Below, one piece after another: positions 1 to 6,366 of a DNA stretch of 7,243 nt. The position numbers and the translations under genes are program-made. The stretch spans positions 1 through 7,243 of the forward strand of contig JAITBS010000651.1 of NCBI GenBank assembly GCA_031283515.1. Reading direction: 5' to 3'. Within the stretch, counting starts at the first letter, position 1. Every line of letters starts with the position of its first letter. The notes under the pieces are model-generated. The model searched no databases. It was given only the letters and a program-made list of their open reading frames with translations, and was not told the DNA's origin. This DNA is from Planctomycetaceae bacterium. Its GTDB lineage: Bacteria > Planctomycetota > Planctomycetia > Pirellulales > Thermoguttaceae.

Positions 1-2
1 AA

Positions 3-293
3 AAATTGCAACAGGCAGATAAACTAATGTCCGCAATGGAACAAGAATGGAAAAACAAAGAAGAAAGATTAAAAATAACAATAAATAATAAAAATGACGA
101 AATAAAAAGTAAAAATGCAGAGATAAAAAACTTAGAGAAAAGAACAAACTCATTATGGGAACTATTATTGGGCGGTGCCTTTGTTGGGGTAATGCTGTTC
201 GTAGTGTTGGTGGGCGTATTGTTATTGACCGGCGATATGGAGTTTAGCAGCGGCGGTTTCAGATATTTATTGAAAATCACATTGGGATTATAA
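3..293 (+). CDS. C-terminal part of a hypothetical coiled-coil, single-pass membrane protein (5' end cut by the window)
   Basis: The frame is open to the left edge of the window and ends at TAA 291-293, so the gene very likely begins outside. A TTG at 6 could be read as a start but nothing supports it. The visible part of about 95 residues has two regions. The first, roughly residues 1-50 counted from the TTG, is rich in Lys, Glu and Asn with heptad-like spacing (for example NKNDEIKSKNAEIKNLEK) and looks like a coiled coil. The second, about residues 53-76, is a hydrophobic segment (LLLGGAFVGVMLFVVLVGVL) that should cross the membrane once, followed by a tail of about 20 residues. No catalytic motif is visible and I do not recognise the family. 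It converges on the antiporter gene across the repeat-rich spacer. That it is a real gene is likely; its function is unknown. Confidence 0.6.
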   Translation, partial: KLQQADKLMSAMEQEWKNKEERLKITINNKNDEIKSKNAEIKNLEKRTNSLWELLLGGAFVGVMLFVVLVGVLLLTGDMEFSSGGFRYLLKITLGL

Positions 294-457
294 AAGTGTT
301 TTTCACAAAATCATTTTCATCTAAAAAGTTTGTCAATAGTCCTTATTTTTCAAGGGCAACTTTTTTTATGAAACAATTTATTTTTAGAAGTTCCCATAGA
401 ATGTGATGAGGGTTGGGTGAAGCGGTATATTATTGTCCACTAATCACAAGGTAACAA

Positions 458-725
458 ATGGTAACGAATCAATGGAATTTTCACAAGGATTCAATTTCAT
501 TTTTCACAAACCGCATTTTACCTAATTTTCCGAACAGAACAACCTCAGTAGCAATGAATCCCAAAAAAATACAAACCTCATTACCTCATTGTTCGTTTAT
601 GTTTTTAATGAGGTAATGAGGTTAGTTTCTTTTGTTAAGGTTGTTTTGTAGAAAAATTAGGTAGAAATGAGGTTGTTAAAAATAAAATCAAAGTCATTCC
701 GAAAATTCCACTGATATATTACCAT
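458..725. repeat. Long diverged foldback (inverted repeat, arms of about 120-130 nt)
   Basis: The reverse complement of 458-590 aligns along nearly its whole length with 607-725. The innermost 17 bp are perfect (AACCTCATTACCTCATT at 574-590 against 607-623, 16-nt loop). Further perfect blocks are 519-529 against 653-663 (11 bp) and 473-482 against 701-710 (10 bp). Less perfect blocks at 534-545/638-649 and 458-472/711-725 lie between and outside them. The left arm carries about 13 extra bases near 546-570 and a few small indels. Each inner arm is itself a direct repeat of the 8-mer AATGAGGT in complementary sense, and a further AATGAGGT lies at 666-673. The pattern fits an old foldback or MITE-like element, or a long structured transcript. 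No transposase or target-site duplication was identified. Confidence 0.75.
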
Positions 726-770
726 AAATTTTATTCTAAAATTTGTAATATATCAGTGGAGTCTTTTTTG
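708..770 (+). terminator. Strong hairpin followed by a T-run; possible terminator or element end
   Basis: CCACTGATATATTAC at 708-722 is perfectly complementary to 745-759. An inner 8-bp stem (AAATTTTA 726-733 against 737-744) closes on a 3-nt loop, with a 3-nt bulge (723-725) between the two stems. The plus strand continues with six T at 764-769, so in that direction it resembles an intrinsic terminator. The only visible plus-strand gene upstream ends some 400 bp away, so terminating that gene is not its obvious job. On the minus strand the tail is only AATTTT, a weaker signal. The left arm is also the outer end of the larger foldback, so the two structures compete. Confidence 0.5.
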
Positions 771-793
771 AATTGGTTTACTATTGAAAATTA

Positions 794-810
794 AAAGGTT
801 CGCAACCTTT
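794..810 (-). terminator. Short hairpin, likely terminator of the antiporter gene
   Basis: AAAGGTT (794-800), loop CGC, and AACCTTT (804-810) form a perfect 7-bp stem with a 3-nt loop. It lies about 50 nt past the stop codon of the minus-strand antiporter gene. Read on that strand, the stem is followed by TAATTTTC, a short and interrupted T-rich tail. Position and shape fit an intrinsic terminator; the weak tail limits confidence. The same stem with another loop recurs at 5792-5810. Confidence 0.45.
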
Positions 811-859
811 CGCCAAAACGTTGACTACCTCTTAAAACAAATCGTCACTTAATAAAACA

Positions 860-3112
860 TTAATCAAGTGACTGCAAGAAGTATAATTTTTTGATACGGC
901 TTTTATCTCCGACAAGCCAGAGAACATCATCGGCAAGAAGAATCATATTCGGTTCAGGATTCAAATAACGTGTTTCATTGCGTTCGATACCGACAATCAA
1001 ACCATTGACCGCCTCACGAAGTCCACAATCTCGAATCCTTTTACCAACAAATGGATGTTTTTCATTCAACACAAGCGACACCAAACCAAAACTTTCTTCA
1101 TCAAATTCCGATTCAATAACGTTTTTCGTCTCAATAACTTTTTGAGCAGCAGCAAGTTGTTCATCGGTGCCGATTAAATAAATCTTGTCAAACGGCAAAA
1201 GTAAATCGTCACTCTTCGGCGGAATCAATCGGTTGCCGCCGCGATCAATCATGGCAACCGTTACACCAAATTGTTGTTTCAATTTTGAATTTTGAAGCGA
1301 TTGTGCAACCAAAGGCGAATATTGTGATAATTCAAATTCCGTTAACGAAACATCCCAAGGAACAAGACCCGATAATTTCGCTTTGGCTTGAATTTCCGCT
1401 TGCTCTTTATCAGTCAGATGAGAAACAAAACGGTTTTCAATTTTACTGTACAGAGGTTCAAAATGACGGCTGAACAACAGAACAACCGTAACAACAACAG
1501 GAATCAGTACAAAACCGGAAAGTGCATAAATAGAGGTGAAATTACTAATGACAAAACCAACAAGAATACAACCAATAAAAAGCCGAATCACTGATACCCC
1601 AATTTGTAAACCTTGCAAAGTTGCGAGAGTTTGCGTATCGTAACCGCCCGGACGCGGACGACCACCCACAAACACCGCCCAAAGCAACGGCGCAGAAAGT
1701 AACACCGCTACAAGACATGCCGCATAACTCGCCAATGTCGGTTGTTTCTGAAAAAAGTTTTCGCCCAGAAACGGAACCGCCGCATAACGTACCCCCAATG
1801 CAATAGCAATAACCGCCACAGAAATAAGAACAATCTTAATTCCATGAACTTTCCAAAGCAACGAAAGAACACTCTCCCTGCCCGAATCCGTCATCGCCGT
1901 TTCGTATCGTAAAAGAAGAAGATGAAGCCGTTCAGGGATTCGCGCGTTCAGCCAACCAGCCACCAAATCCGAACTCTTAATCAGATAAGGTGTTGTAAAT
2001 GTCGTTACGGCAGAAACCGCAACCGCTATCGGATACAAAAAATCGTCGGTAACATGAAGCGTTTTACCAAGCGTCGCAATAATAAACGAAAATTCACCAA
2101 TCTGAGCCATACTCATTCCAGCTTGCATCGAATTTTTAATCGTACAACCGGAAATCAATGCCCCAATTGCCGTTCCAAAAAACTTGCCGACAACAGTAAT
2201 CGCAACAATAATAAGAATCGTATCGAAATAACTCCAAAGAACTGCCGGATCAATCAACATCCCAACCGAAACAAAAAATATTGCCGAAAAAAGATCTTTA
2301 ACCGGTAAAGTCAGATGTTCAATTTTTGTTCCTTTGGAAGTTTCCGCAAGAAGCGAACCCATGACAAACGCCCCAAGTGCCGCAGAAAATCCAACCCGAA
2401 CAGCAATACTAACCATCATAAAACAAAGCGCAATCGAAACAATTAAAAGAATCTCGTCCGTCAATAACTTGCGGCAATAACGTAAAAAAGCCGGAAGAAT
2501 ATAAATGCCAAGAATAAACCAAAGAATCAAAAAGAAAATAAGTTGAATTGAAGAGTACAATAATTCGCCGCCGGAAAAACGTTGCGTAACAGCAATCGAT
2601 CCCAACAAAACCAAAAGCAAAATGGCAATCAAATCCTCCACAATCAGAATACCAAAAACTATCGGCGCAAAACTTCGTCCTTTCAGTCCTTGTTCATCGA
2701 ATGCTTTTACAATAATTGTTGTTGACGACATGGAAAGAATCGCCCCAAGAAAAAGACTGCTCATCATACTCCATCCAAACATCCGACCAACAACAAAACC
2801 AACAAGAATCATCGCAAAAATTTCAAATGTTGCCGTAATCGAAGCAGTTTTACCGACATTGACCAATTTTTTGAAACTAAATTCGAGACCAAGCCCGAAC
2901 AGCATGAAAATAACTCCAATCTCCGACCAGATTTCAATACTTTTCGAGTCTTGAACAATAGGAAGTTGATGAAAATGCGGTCCCACCAGAAATCCCGCAA
3001 TAAGATAGCCAAGAACAATAGGTTGACGAAGTTGTTTAAACAACAACGTCATCACAGCAGCAGCCATGAGAATTAAACCTAAATCCTGAATCAATACCGG
3101 CAAATGTCCCAT
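860..3112 (-). CDS. CPA2-family (Kef-type) monovalent cation:proton antiporter with two C-terminal TrkA-C-like domains
   Basis: This 750-residue inner-membrane protein should exchange Na+ or K+ for protons. Residues 1-390 form the Na+/H+ exchanger domain. It shows FGLGLEF (72-78), an acidic pair E159-D160 where CPA antiporters carry their ion-binding residues, GFSAALGAFVMGSLLAE (241-257), a lysine in GKFFG (K310) and QIGEFSF (337-343) typical of Kef proteins. About four more hydrophobic segments follow (near 425-450, 460-482, 505-525, 530-548). The cytosolic tail holds two TrkA-C/RCK_C-like units, near 590-660 and 672-748, which in related proteins sense ligands or gate transport. No NAD-binding TrkA-N domain is seen, unlike KefB/KefC. 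The ATG at 3110-3112 gives a standard N-terminus; no clear Shine-Dalgarno precedes it. Ion specificity cannot be read from sequence. Family call is firm. Confidence 0.93.
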   Translation of the reverse strand: MGHLPVLIQDLGLILMAAAVMTLLFKQLRQPIVLGYLIAGFLVGPHFHQLPIVQDSKSIEIWSEIGVIFMLFGLGLEFSFKKLVNVGKTASITATFEIFAMILVGFVVGRMFGWSMMSSLFLGAILSMSSTTIIVKAFDEQGLKGRSFAPIVFGILIVEDLIAILLLVLLGSIAVTQRFSGGELLYSSIQLIFFLILWFILGIYILPAFLRYCRKLLTDEILLIVSIALCFMMVSIAVRVGFSAALGAFVMGSLLAETSKGTKIEHLTLPVKDLFSAIFFVSVGMLIDPAVLWSYFDTILIIVAITVVGKFFGTAIGALISGCTIKNSMQAGMSMAQIGEFSFIIATLGKTLHVTDDFLYPIAVAVSAVTTFTTPYLIKSSDLVAGWLNARIPERLHLLLLRYETAMTDSGRESVLSLLWKVHGIKIVLISVAVIAIALGVRYAAVPFLGENFFQKQPTLASYAACLVAVLLSAPLLWAVFVGGRPRPGGYDTQTLATLQGLQIGVSVIRLFIGCILVGFVISNFTSIYALSGFVLIPVVVTVVLLFSRHFEPLYSKIENRFVSHLTDKEQAEIQAKAKLSGLVPWDVSLTEFELSQYSPLVAQSLQNSKLKQQFGVTVAMIDRGGNRLIPPKSDDLLLPFDKIYLIGTDEQLAAAQKVIETKNVIESEFDEESFGLVSLVLNEKHPFVGKRIRDCGLREAVNGLIVGIERNETRYLNPEPNMILLADDVLWLVGDKSRIKKLYFLQSLD

Positions 3113-3144
3113 CAGAAAATTGACAACCGTTCATGTAAATAATC

Positions 3145-3236
3145 AAAAAATGTAATCGTTTTCCTACGCCCCGCAAAAACAATATCTTTTTAGTTGCACA
3201 AATTTCTTTTGTTTGTAGATTTCGGAAAACGGTTAC
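3145..3236 (-). promoter_or_regulatory. Stem-loop with T-run upstream of the antiporter gene; attenuator or terminator candidate
   Basis: GTAATCGTTTTCC (3152-3164) pairs with GGAAAACGGTTAC (3224-3236): 13 positions with one G-T wobble and a loop of 59 nt. Read on the minus strand, the 3' arm is followed after one A by six T (3145-3150). The end of the stem lies about 30 nt before the antiporter start. This is the layout of a leader attenuator, or of a second terminator for the upstream sppA transcript. The long loop makes it less typical than a compact intrinsic terminator. Confidence 0.4.
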
Positions 3237-3283
3237 TTTAAAGTATATTCCGTCCCGAAAGGACATTACATAAATTGTTAAAG

Positions 3284-3353
3284 AAATTTGAACATAAAAA
3301 ATAGGACGACATAATATGTATTACGGAAAAACCTATTTTTTATGTTCCAATTT
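3284..3353 (-). terminator. Long perfect hairpin just downstream of sppA
   Basis: GAACATAAAAAATAGG (3290-3305) is the exact reverse complement of 3332-3347, a 16-bp stem with a 26-nt loop. After one mismatch, six more pairs extend the stem to 3284 and 3353. On the minus strand it begins about 23 nt after the sppA stop codon, so the best reading is an sppA terminator or 3'-end stabilising structure. The sequence after the 3' arm is T-rich (CTTTAAC) but has no clean T-run, so a mobile-repeat origin is also possible. Confidence 0.5.
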
Positions 3354-3376
3354 TCTCGGCTTTTCTGTATTCACAG

Positions 3377-4495
3377 TTACGGTAATGGCGGAACAAACGG
3401 GCAAAGGAGATAAACACGCGGTGTGGTAATTTCGGCAATGGTTTCAGCACTGAACTTATTGGGCGTTGTTCGGCTTTCGAGTATGGCATCCACAAAACTC
3501 AATTTGGGTTTGTAACGAATCGCTTTGGAATTACTTTCCGACAAAGCCGCCAGACTCATTGCTTTTTTAATTGCGTCATCAAGAAAACCAATCTCATCAA
3601 TAAGACCATTGTCTTTCGCTTCCATTGCAGTATAAATTTGTCCGGTTGCCAACTTATCAAGCTTCTCAGCATCATTGGCAAACACACTGCGACCATCACG
3701 AATAACTTGTTTAAAACGTTCAAAACTATTATCAACAAGCCGTTGCCAAACTTCTTTTTCTTCATTGCTCATTCGTTTTGAAAAACTGCCCATCGCTTTG
3801 AGAGGACCGCTTGTGATGGGAGTTGATTCGACGCCGATTTTTTCGCAAAGGTCTTCTCCATTGAAAAGCGAAACAATTACTCCAATAGAACCGGTAATTG
3901 TCGAATGTTCGGCGTAGATTTCGTTTCCGACCATAGCAATGTAATATCCTCCGCTGGCAGCAATAGAACCCATACTGACCACAATCGGAATATCACGTTC
4001 TTTTTTCATTTCCATGAGTAAATGATGATAATAATCACTGCCCGACATTGTTCCGCCGGGAGATTCAATTCGTAAGACAACCGCTTCAACATGGGTATCG
4101 TTTAGAACCTGACGGATTTGTTTGGGAATAAATCCATCTTCCGAACCGGTAATAACGCCCTCAACAACAATAACCGCAACTTTACTATGAGATTTAGGAT
4201 CACCCAAAATAAATTTTTCTGTCAGCGAAGTTTCCGCAACACTTTGTACGGAAGCGGTTATAGTGCCGGCAACAACCAACCCAATCACTAAAACAATACC
4301 GCCAAGTATTCCCAGAACAAGCAAGATCATTACAAAACGAAACAAATAAGTTCCGCAACCAGCCTGTGGTTCCGGTTGAAAATACATCGGTTGATAAGGC
4401 GGCGGTGTGAAGCGTCCGGTTCCTGATGTTGAATTGGGTTGCGCCGAACCCGCTTGCGGAGGAACTTCTGTCGAATAAATATCGTGTGTACTCAT
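3377..4495 (-). CDS. sppA: Signal peptide peptidase SppA, single-domain (36K) type, peptidase family S49
   Basis: This 372-residue membrane serine protease should cut leftover signal peptides within the membrane. Residues 1-46 are a Pro/Gln/Ser-rich cytosolic tail, 52-77 one transmembrane helix, and about 104-320 the S49 domain. LRIESPGG (141-148) and the block SMGSIAASGGYYIA (174-187) are hallmarks. S181 is the expected nucleophile and K233 in GPLKA the general base; their 52-residue spacing equals that of Bacillus subtilis SppA (S147/K199), so the enzyme looks intact. TGSIG (201-205) is also typical. The frame extends upstream to a TTG at 4537, but I chose the ATG at 4493-4495: it is the first ATG and the extension adds only 14 residues of no family character. 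No Shine-Dalgarno is seen for either start. The C-terminus ends in an unusual proline-rich PFVPPLP. Confidence 0.93.
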   Translation of the reverse strand: MSTHDIYSTEVPPQAGSAQPNSTSGTGRFTPPPYQPMYFQPEPQAGCGTYLFRFVMILLVLGILGGIVLVIGLVVAGTITASVQSVAETSLTEKFILGDPKSHSKVAVIVVEGVITGSEDGFIPKQIRQVLNDTHVEAVVLRIESPGGTMSGSDYYHHLLMEMKKERDIPIVVSMGSIAASGGYYIAMVGNEIYAEHSTITGSIGVIVSLFNGEDLCEKIGVESTPITSGPLKAMGSFSKRMSNEEKEVWQRLVDNSFERFKQVIRDGRSVFANDAEKLDKLATGQIYTAMEAKDNGLIDEIGFLDDAIKKAMSLAALSESNSKAIRYKPKLSFVDAILESRTTPNKFSAETIAEITTPRVYLLCPFVPPLP

Positions 4496-4670
4496 TTTGG
4501 GTGTTAAAGTGTCAATAATTAAAAACAAAATACTCAAAAAACAATAAGTAATATTTCAGCCGTTTGGGTCAATTTGTTTTTTGGCATACAAATACATAAA
4601 ACACAAATTTTAGGGAAAACGCAAAAAGTATAGTATATAAGATAAAAAACAGTTGACCAGTACGGGATTA
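4496..4670. other. Short AT-rich spacer upstream of sppA
   Basis: The 175 bp between the ThuA-protein gene and sppA contain, on the minus strand, two overlapping TATACT hexamers (4627-4632 and 4632-4637) that could be a -10 element for sppA. No matching -35 hexamer stands at the right distance. An imperfect stem (AATTTG at 4571-4576 with CAAATT at 4604-4609) is also present. Nothing is strong enough to call a defined promoter or terminator. Confidence 0.35.
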
Positions 4671-5582
4671 CTAATTTTTCGGTTTTGGCGGAGGTAATTG
4701 TTCGGCGTTTGGTGTTACAATATCGAGGTTTGGTGTTGTGTCCAGTTCGTAACGACCAATTGACCATTCGATTAAATCGCCGTATTTTTTGAGATTGCTT
4801 TCGCTTTCCCAGAATTTGTTGTCATGACCGTAAGTCGCATACGCAACTCGTCCGTTGTTTTCTTTTCGGATCCATGTGGAAGGATAAGGCGGACGATTAT
4901 AAGGATCACCTTTCATTCCTTCTGTTTGTTGAACCAGAACAACATGTAAGTCTTTGTTATACTGTTTCATTGCGTACCATTCTTCATGAACAATGTCTTT
5001 GCCGTCTGGTAATGCTTTGACCCAAGCAATTTGAATGGGTTGTGTGACAAAGGCGGCGGCAACTTGTTGAGGACCATGCGAAACAAATCTGGCTCCAACA
5101 AACGCTGTATAAAGATCAATTCCTGCTTCATTTTTCTGTTTGCAATGAGTATCGGTTGCGGAGTGAATTCCGACAAAGCCTTTACCGGAGCGAACAGTCT
5201 CCATTAGTTTTCTCAATCCTTCAGCGGAAATAGCATGAGCGACATCATTTTTTGATCCATTTTCTTCTTCCAGATTACCGGAGGTATAGAAAGTGAAGGC
5301 GTCATATTGGCTGATGTCTCCGTCGAAAAGTCGTCCATCCTGTGTTTCGACCAATTCGATATTTTGGGCAGCCAGATATTTTTTCAACGCATTTCCTGAA
5401 ATCGTTGTTCCATCTCCTAAAAGTTTTGCCGGAGCGTGTTCGAAACCTTGCGAACGGGTAAAATGCAATACCTTTGCTTTTTTAACTTCTTGTGAAAAAA
5501 CAGTATTAACAGTTACTATTGCGAAACACGAAATAACGGTTAGGCAAGTAAACACCATTAAAAAAAATCGTTTCATCGTCAT
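4671..5582 (-). CDS. Secreted ThuA-domain protein
   Basis: This 303-residue protein has an N-terminal signal peptide (positive MTMKR, hydrophobic 6-25, likely cleavage after VFS near residue 30), so it is exported. Residues 36-278 match the ThuA fold, a class-I glutamine-amidotransferase-like domain found in trehalose-utilisation and many secreted planctomycete and Bacteroidetes proteins. Landmarks are KVLHFTRSQGFEHA (37-50), GKGFVGIHSATDT (133-145), HGP (169-171), HEEWY (199-203) and GRVAYATYGHD (244-254). The biochemical role is not established for this type; a sugar-related role is only the family's historical label. The tail after 280 is low-complexity and Pro/Lys-rich. The start ATG at 5580-5582 is backed by AAGG (5594-5597 on the minus strand) 11 nt upstream; ATG at codon 3 would lie further from it. 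It lies upstream of sppA in the same direction, 175 bp apart. Confidence 0.9.
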   Translation of the reverse strand: MTMKRFFLMVFTCLTVISCFAIVTVNTVFSQEVKKAKVLHFTRSQGFEHAPAKLLGDGTTISGNALKKYLAAQNIELVETQDGRLFDGDISQYDAFTFYTSGNLEEENGSKNDVAHAISAEGLRKLMETVRSGKGFVGIHSATDTHCKQKNEAGIDLYTAFVGARFVSHGPQQVAAAFVTQPIQIAWVKALPDGKDIVHEEWYAMKQYNKDLHVVLVQQTEGMKGDPYNRPPYPSTWIRKENNGRVAYATYGHDNKFWESESNLKKYGDLIEWSIGRYELDTTPNLDIVTPNAEQLPPPKPKN

Positions 5583-5593
5583 TGTTTTTTTTT

Positions 5594-5597
5594 CCTT
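5594..5597 (-). promoter_or_regulatory. Shine-Dalgarno-like AAGG of the ThuA-protein gene
   Basis: On the minus strand AAGGA followed by a run of A precedes the ATG at 5582, with 11 nt between AAGG and the start. It is the only recognisable ribosome-binding site among the starts visible in the window, and it favours the first ATG over the one two codons later. Confidence 0.4.
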
Positions 5598-5791
5598 GTT
5601 GAGTTGAATATTGATAATATTGTCAATTCGTTCCCCTAGACAACAGCAGAAATATTTTACCGATTGAAAGACCGCCGGCAGTAATCATAAAATCTGTAAC
5701 TGTTCACGGTAACAATCAAAAAGCAAGTAACACTAATTGCCTTTGTTAATCGGGATTCAAAGTTGCTTGCCGGTAACACAATTTTCCGACA

Positions 5792-5810
5792 AAAGGTTTT
5801 CCTAACCTTT
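5792..5810. repeat. Small hairpin with the same stem as the one at 794-810
   Basis: AAAGGTT (5792-5798), loop TTCCT, AACCTTT (5804-5810) form a perfect 7-bp stem. The stem sequence is identical to that at 794-810 while the loop differs in sequence and length. No gene ends close by in either direction, so a terminator role is not obvious here. Confidence 0.5.
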
Positions 5811-6061
5811 AACTTATCACCGTATCATTATAGACAGTTCTCAAAATCTTAGGGGAAACAACAGAGTATCATTAGAGCAAAAAAAGATTTGACGGCAAGT
5901 AGTCTTTTGTGAAAAAGATGAAAAAAATTCTGAAAGTGTTTTCTTATTGTTTTTTGGTAACGGTCTATTTTATTACCTAACAACGCCAATACTTTGTTCA
6001 AATAGTCCGTTGACTCTTTATAAACAGTCCGCAGAGGTTTGCCAATTTTTTAAAAGAGTTT

Positions 6062-6092
6062 AGGGAAATGGAATAGAATTTCCTTCTTTTTT
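6062..6092 (+). terminator. Weak terminator-like hairpin with T-run
   Basis: GGAAAT (6064-6069) pairs with ATTTCC (6078-6083), loosely extendable by two pairs, with an 8-nt loop. TTCTTTTTT follows at 6084-6092. In the plus direction this looks like an intrinsic terminator, but the stem is short and AT-rich and no plus-strand gene ends upstream within the spacer. Confidence 0.3.
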
Positions 6093-6118
6093 GTCTATTT
6101 CGCCATTCTCAAAAAAAA

Positions 6119-6134
6119 GTAATCTATCAGTGGA
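6119..6134 (+). repeat. Dispersed copy of the motif GTAATNTATCAGTGGA
   Basis: GTAATCTATCAGTGGA here differs by one base from GTAATATATCAGTGGA at 745-760 and from the inverted copy at 707-722. Like the inverted copy, it continues into AATTTT. It lies more than 5 kb from the first group, beyond three genes, so it is a dispersed sequence and not a local duplication. No inverted partner was found next to this copy. Confidence 0.6.
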
Positions 6135-6152
6135 ATTTTTTTTTTGATTCTT

Positions 6153-6366
6153 CCCCCCAATAGGGGGGGTATTTTCATAACCGTAGGTCAAGCGAAGCGC
6201 GGCCTACGGTCAACATCTCTCCTCAATATCGTCTGAAAGACGAAACTAAACGATCCGAATCATACCTTCGATTTTTAAAATTCTGTCTTTCAGACAGAGG
6301 AATGTTCGTTGTACGAGTCCGCAGGTCGATGACCTGCGGTTATGAAAATCGCACCCCTTCGGGGTG
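6153..6366. repeat. Chain of GC-rich palindromes (REP-like cluster)
   Basis: Five stem-loops follow one another. CCCCCC/GGGGGG at 6153-6158/6163-6168 has loop AATA. ACCGTAGG/CCTACGGT is at 6180-6187/6203-6210. GTCTGAAAGAC at 6231-6241 pairs perfectly with 6285-6295 (43-nt loop), and the right arm can also fold alone as CTGTCT-TTC-AGACAG (6283-6297). CCGCAGGTC/GACCTGCGG at 6319-6327/6331-6339 has loop GAT. CACCCC/GGGGTG at 6352-6357/6361-6366 has loop TTC. They stand out in an AT-rich spacer and resemble dispersed extragenic palindromic repeats. No protein with recognisable character is encoded here. Confidence 0.65.

Larger units (their letters stand above)
294..859. other. Repeat-rich spacer between converging genes, no gene seen
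   Basis: This 566-bp stretch separates the plus-strand membrane protein gene from the minus-strand antiporter gene. I found no open frame with start, length and protein character to support a gene. It is AT-rich and is dominated by a long imperfect inverted repeat (458-590 against 607-725), a second perfect palindrome nested at its right end (708-759) and a short hairpin near the antiporter stop (794-810). The first part, 294-457, holds nothing I can name apart from T- and A-rich runs. Confidence 0.7.
3113..3376. other. Spacer between sppA and the antiporter gene, with two large hairpins
   Basis: These 264 bp contain the antiporter's leader and whatever terminates sppA, both on the minus strand. 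Two large inverted repeats occupy much of it (3152-3236 and 3284-3353), plus a small one, GTCC-CGAAA-GGAC at 3252-3264. I saw no convincing promoter hexamers and no riboswitch I can name; I looked for a resemblance to the c-di-AMP (ydaO) class because the downstream gene is an ion transporter, and found none. Confidence 0.55.

Noticed and set aside
458..725. CRISPR array
   Set aside because: The repeats are inverted, differ in length and have no regular spacers; no cas gene is nearby.
1922..2308. 128-residue plus-strand frame inside the antiporter gene
   Set aside because: It is an antisense shadow of a strongly supported gene, with a composition (Arg/Asn-rich) explained by reading the opposite strand.
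3377..4537. Longer sppA frame starting at a TTG at 4537
   Set aside because: The extra 14 residues carry no family feature, the start is a weak codon without a ribosome-binding site, and an ATG at 4493-4495 gives the normal N-terminal layout.
4627..4660. Possible minus-strand promoter for sppA with TATACT as -10
   Set aside because: No acceptable -35 hexamer stands 16-18 nt upstream of either TATACT copy.
5696..5961. Recurring GTAAC pentamers in the large spacer (5696, 5709, 5727, 5773, 5957), also at 451 and 461
   Set aside because: Spacing is irregular and the word is too short; in AT-rich DNA this many hits may be chance. Not treated as operator sites or as a repeat array.
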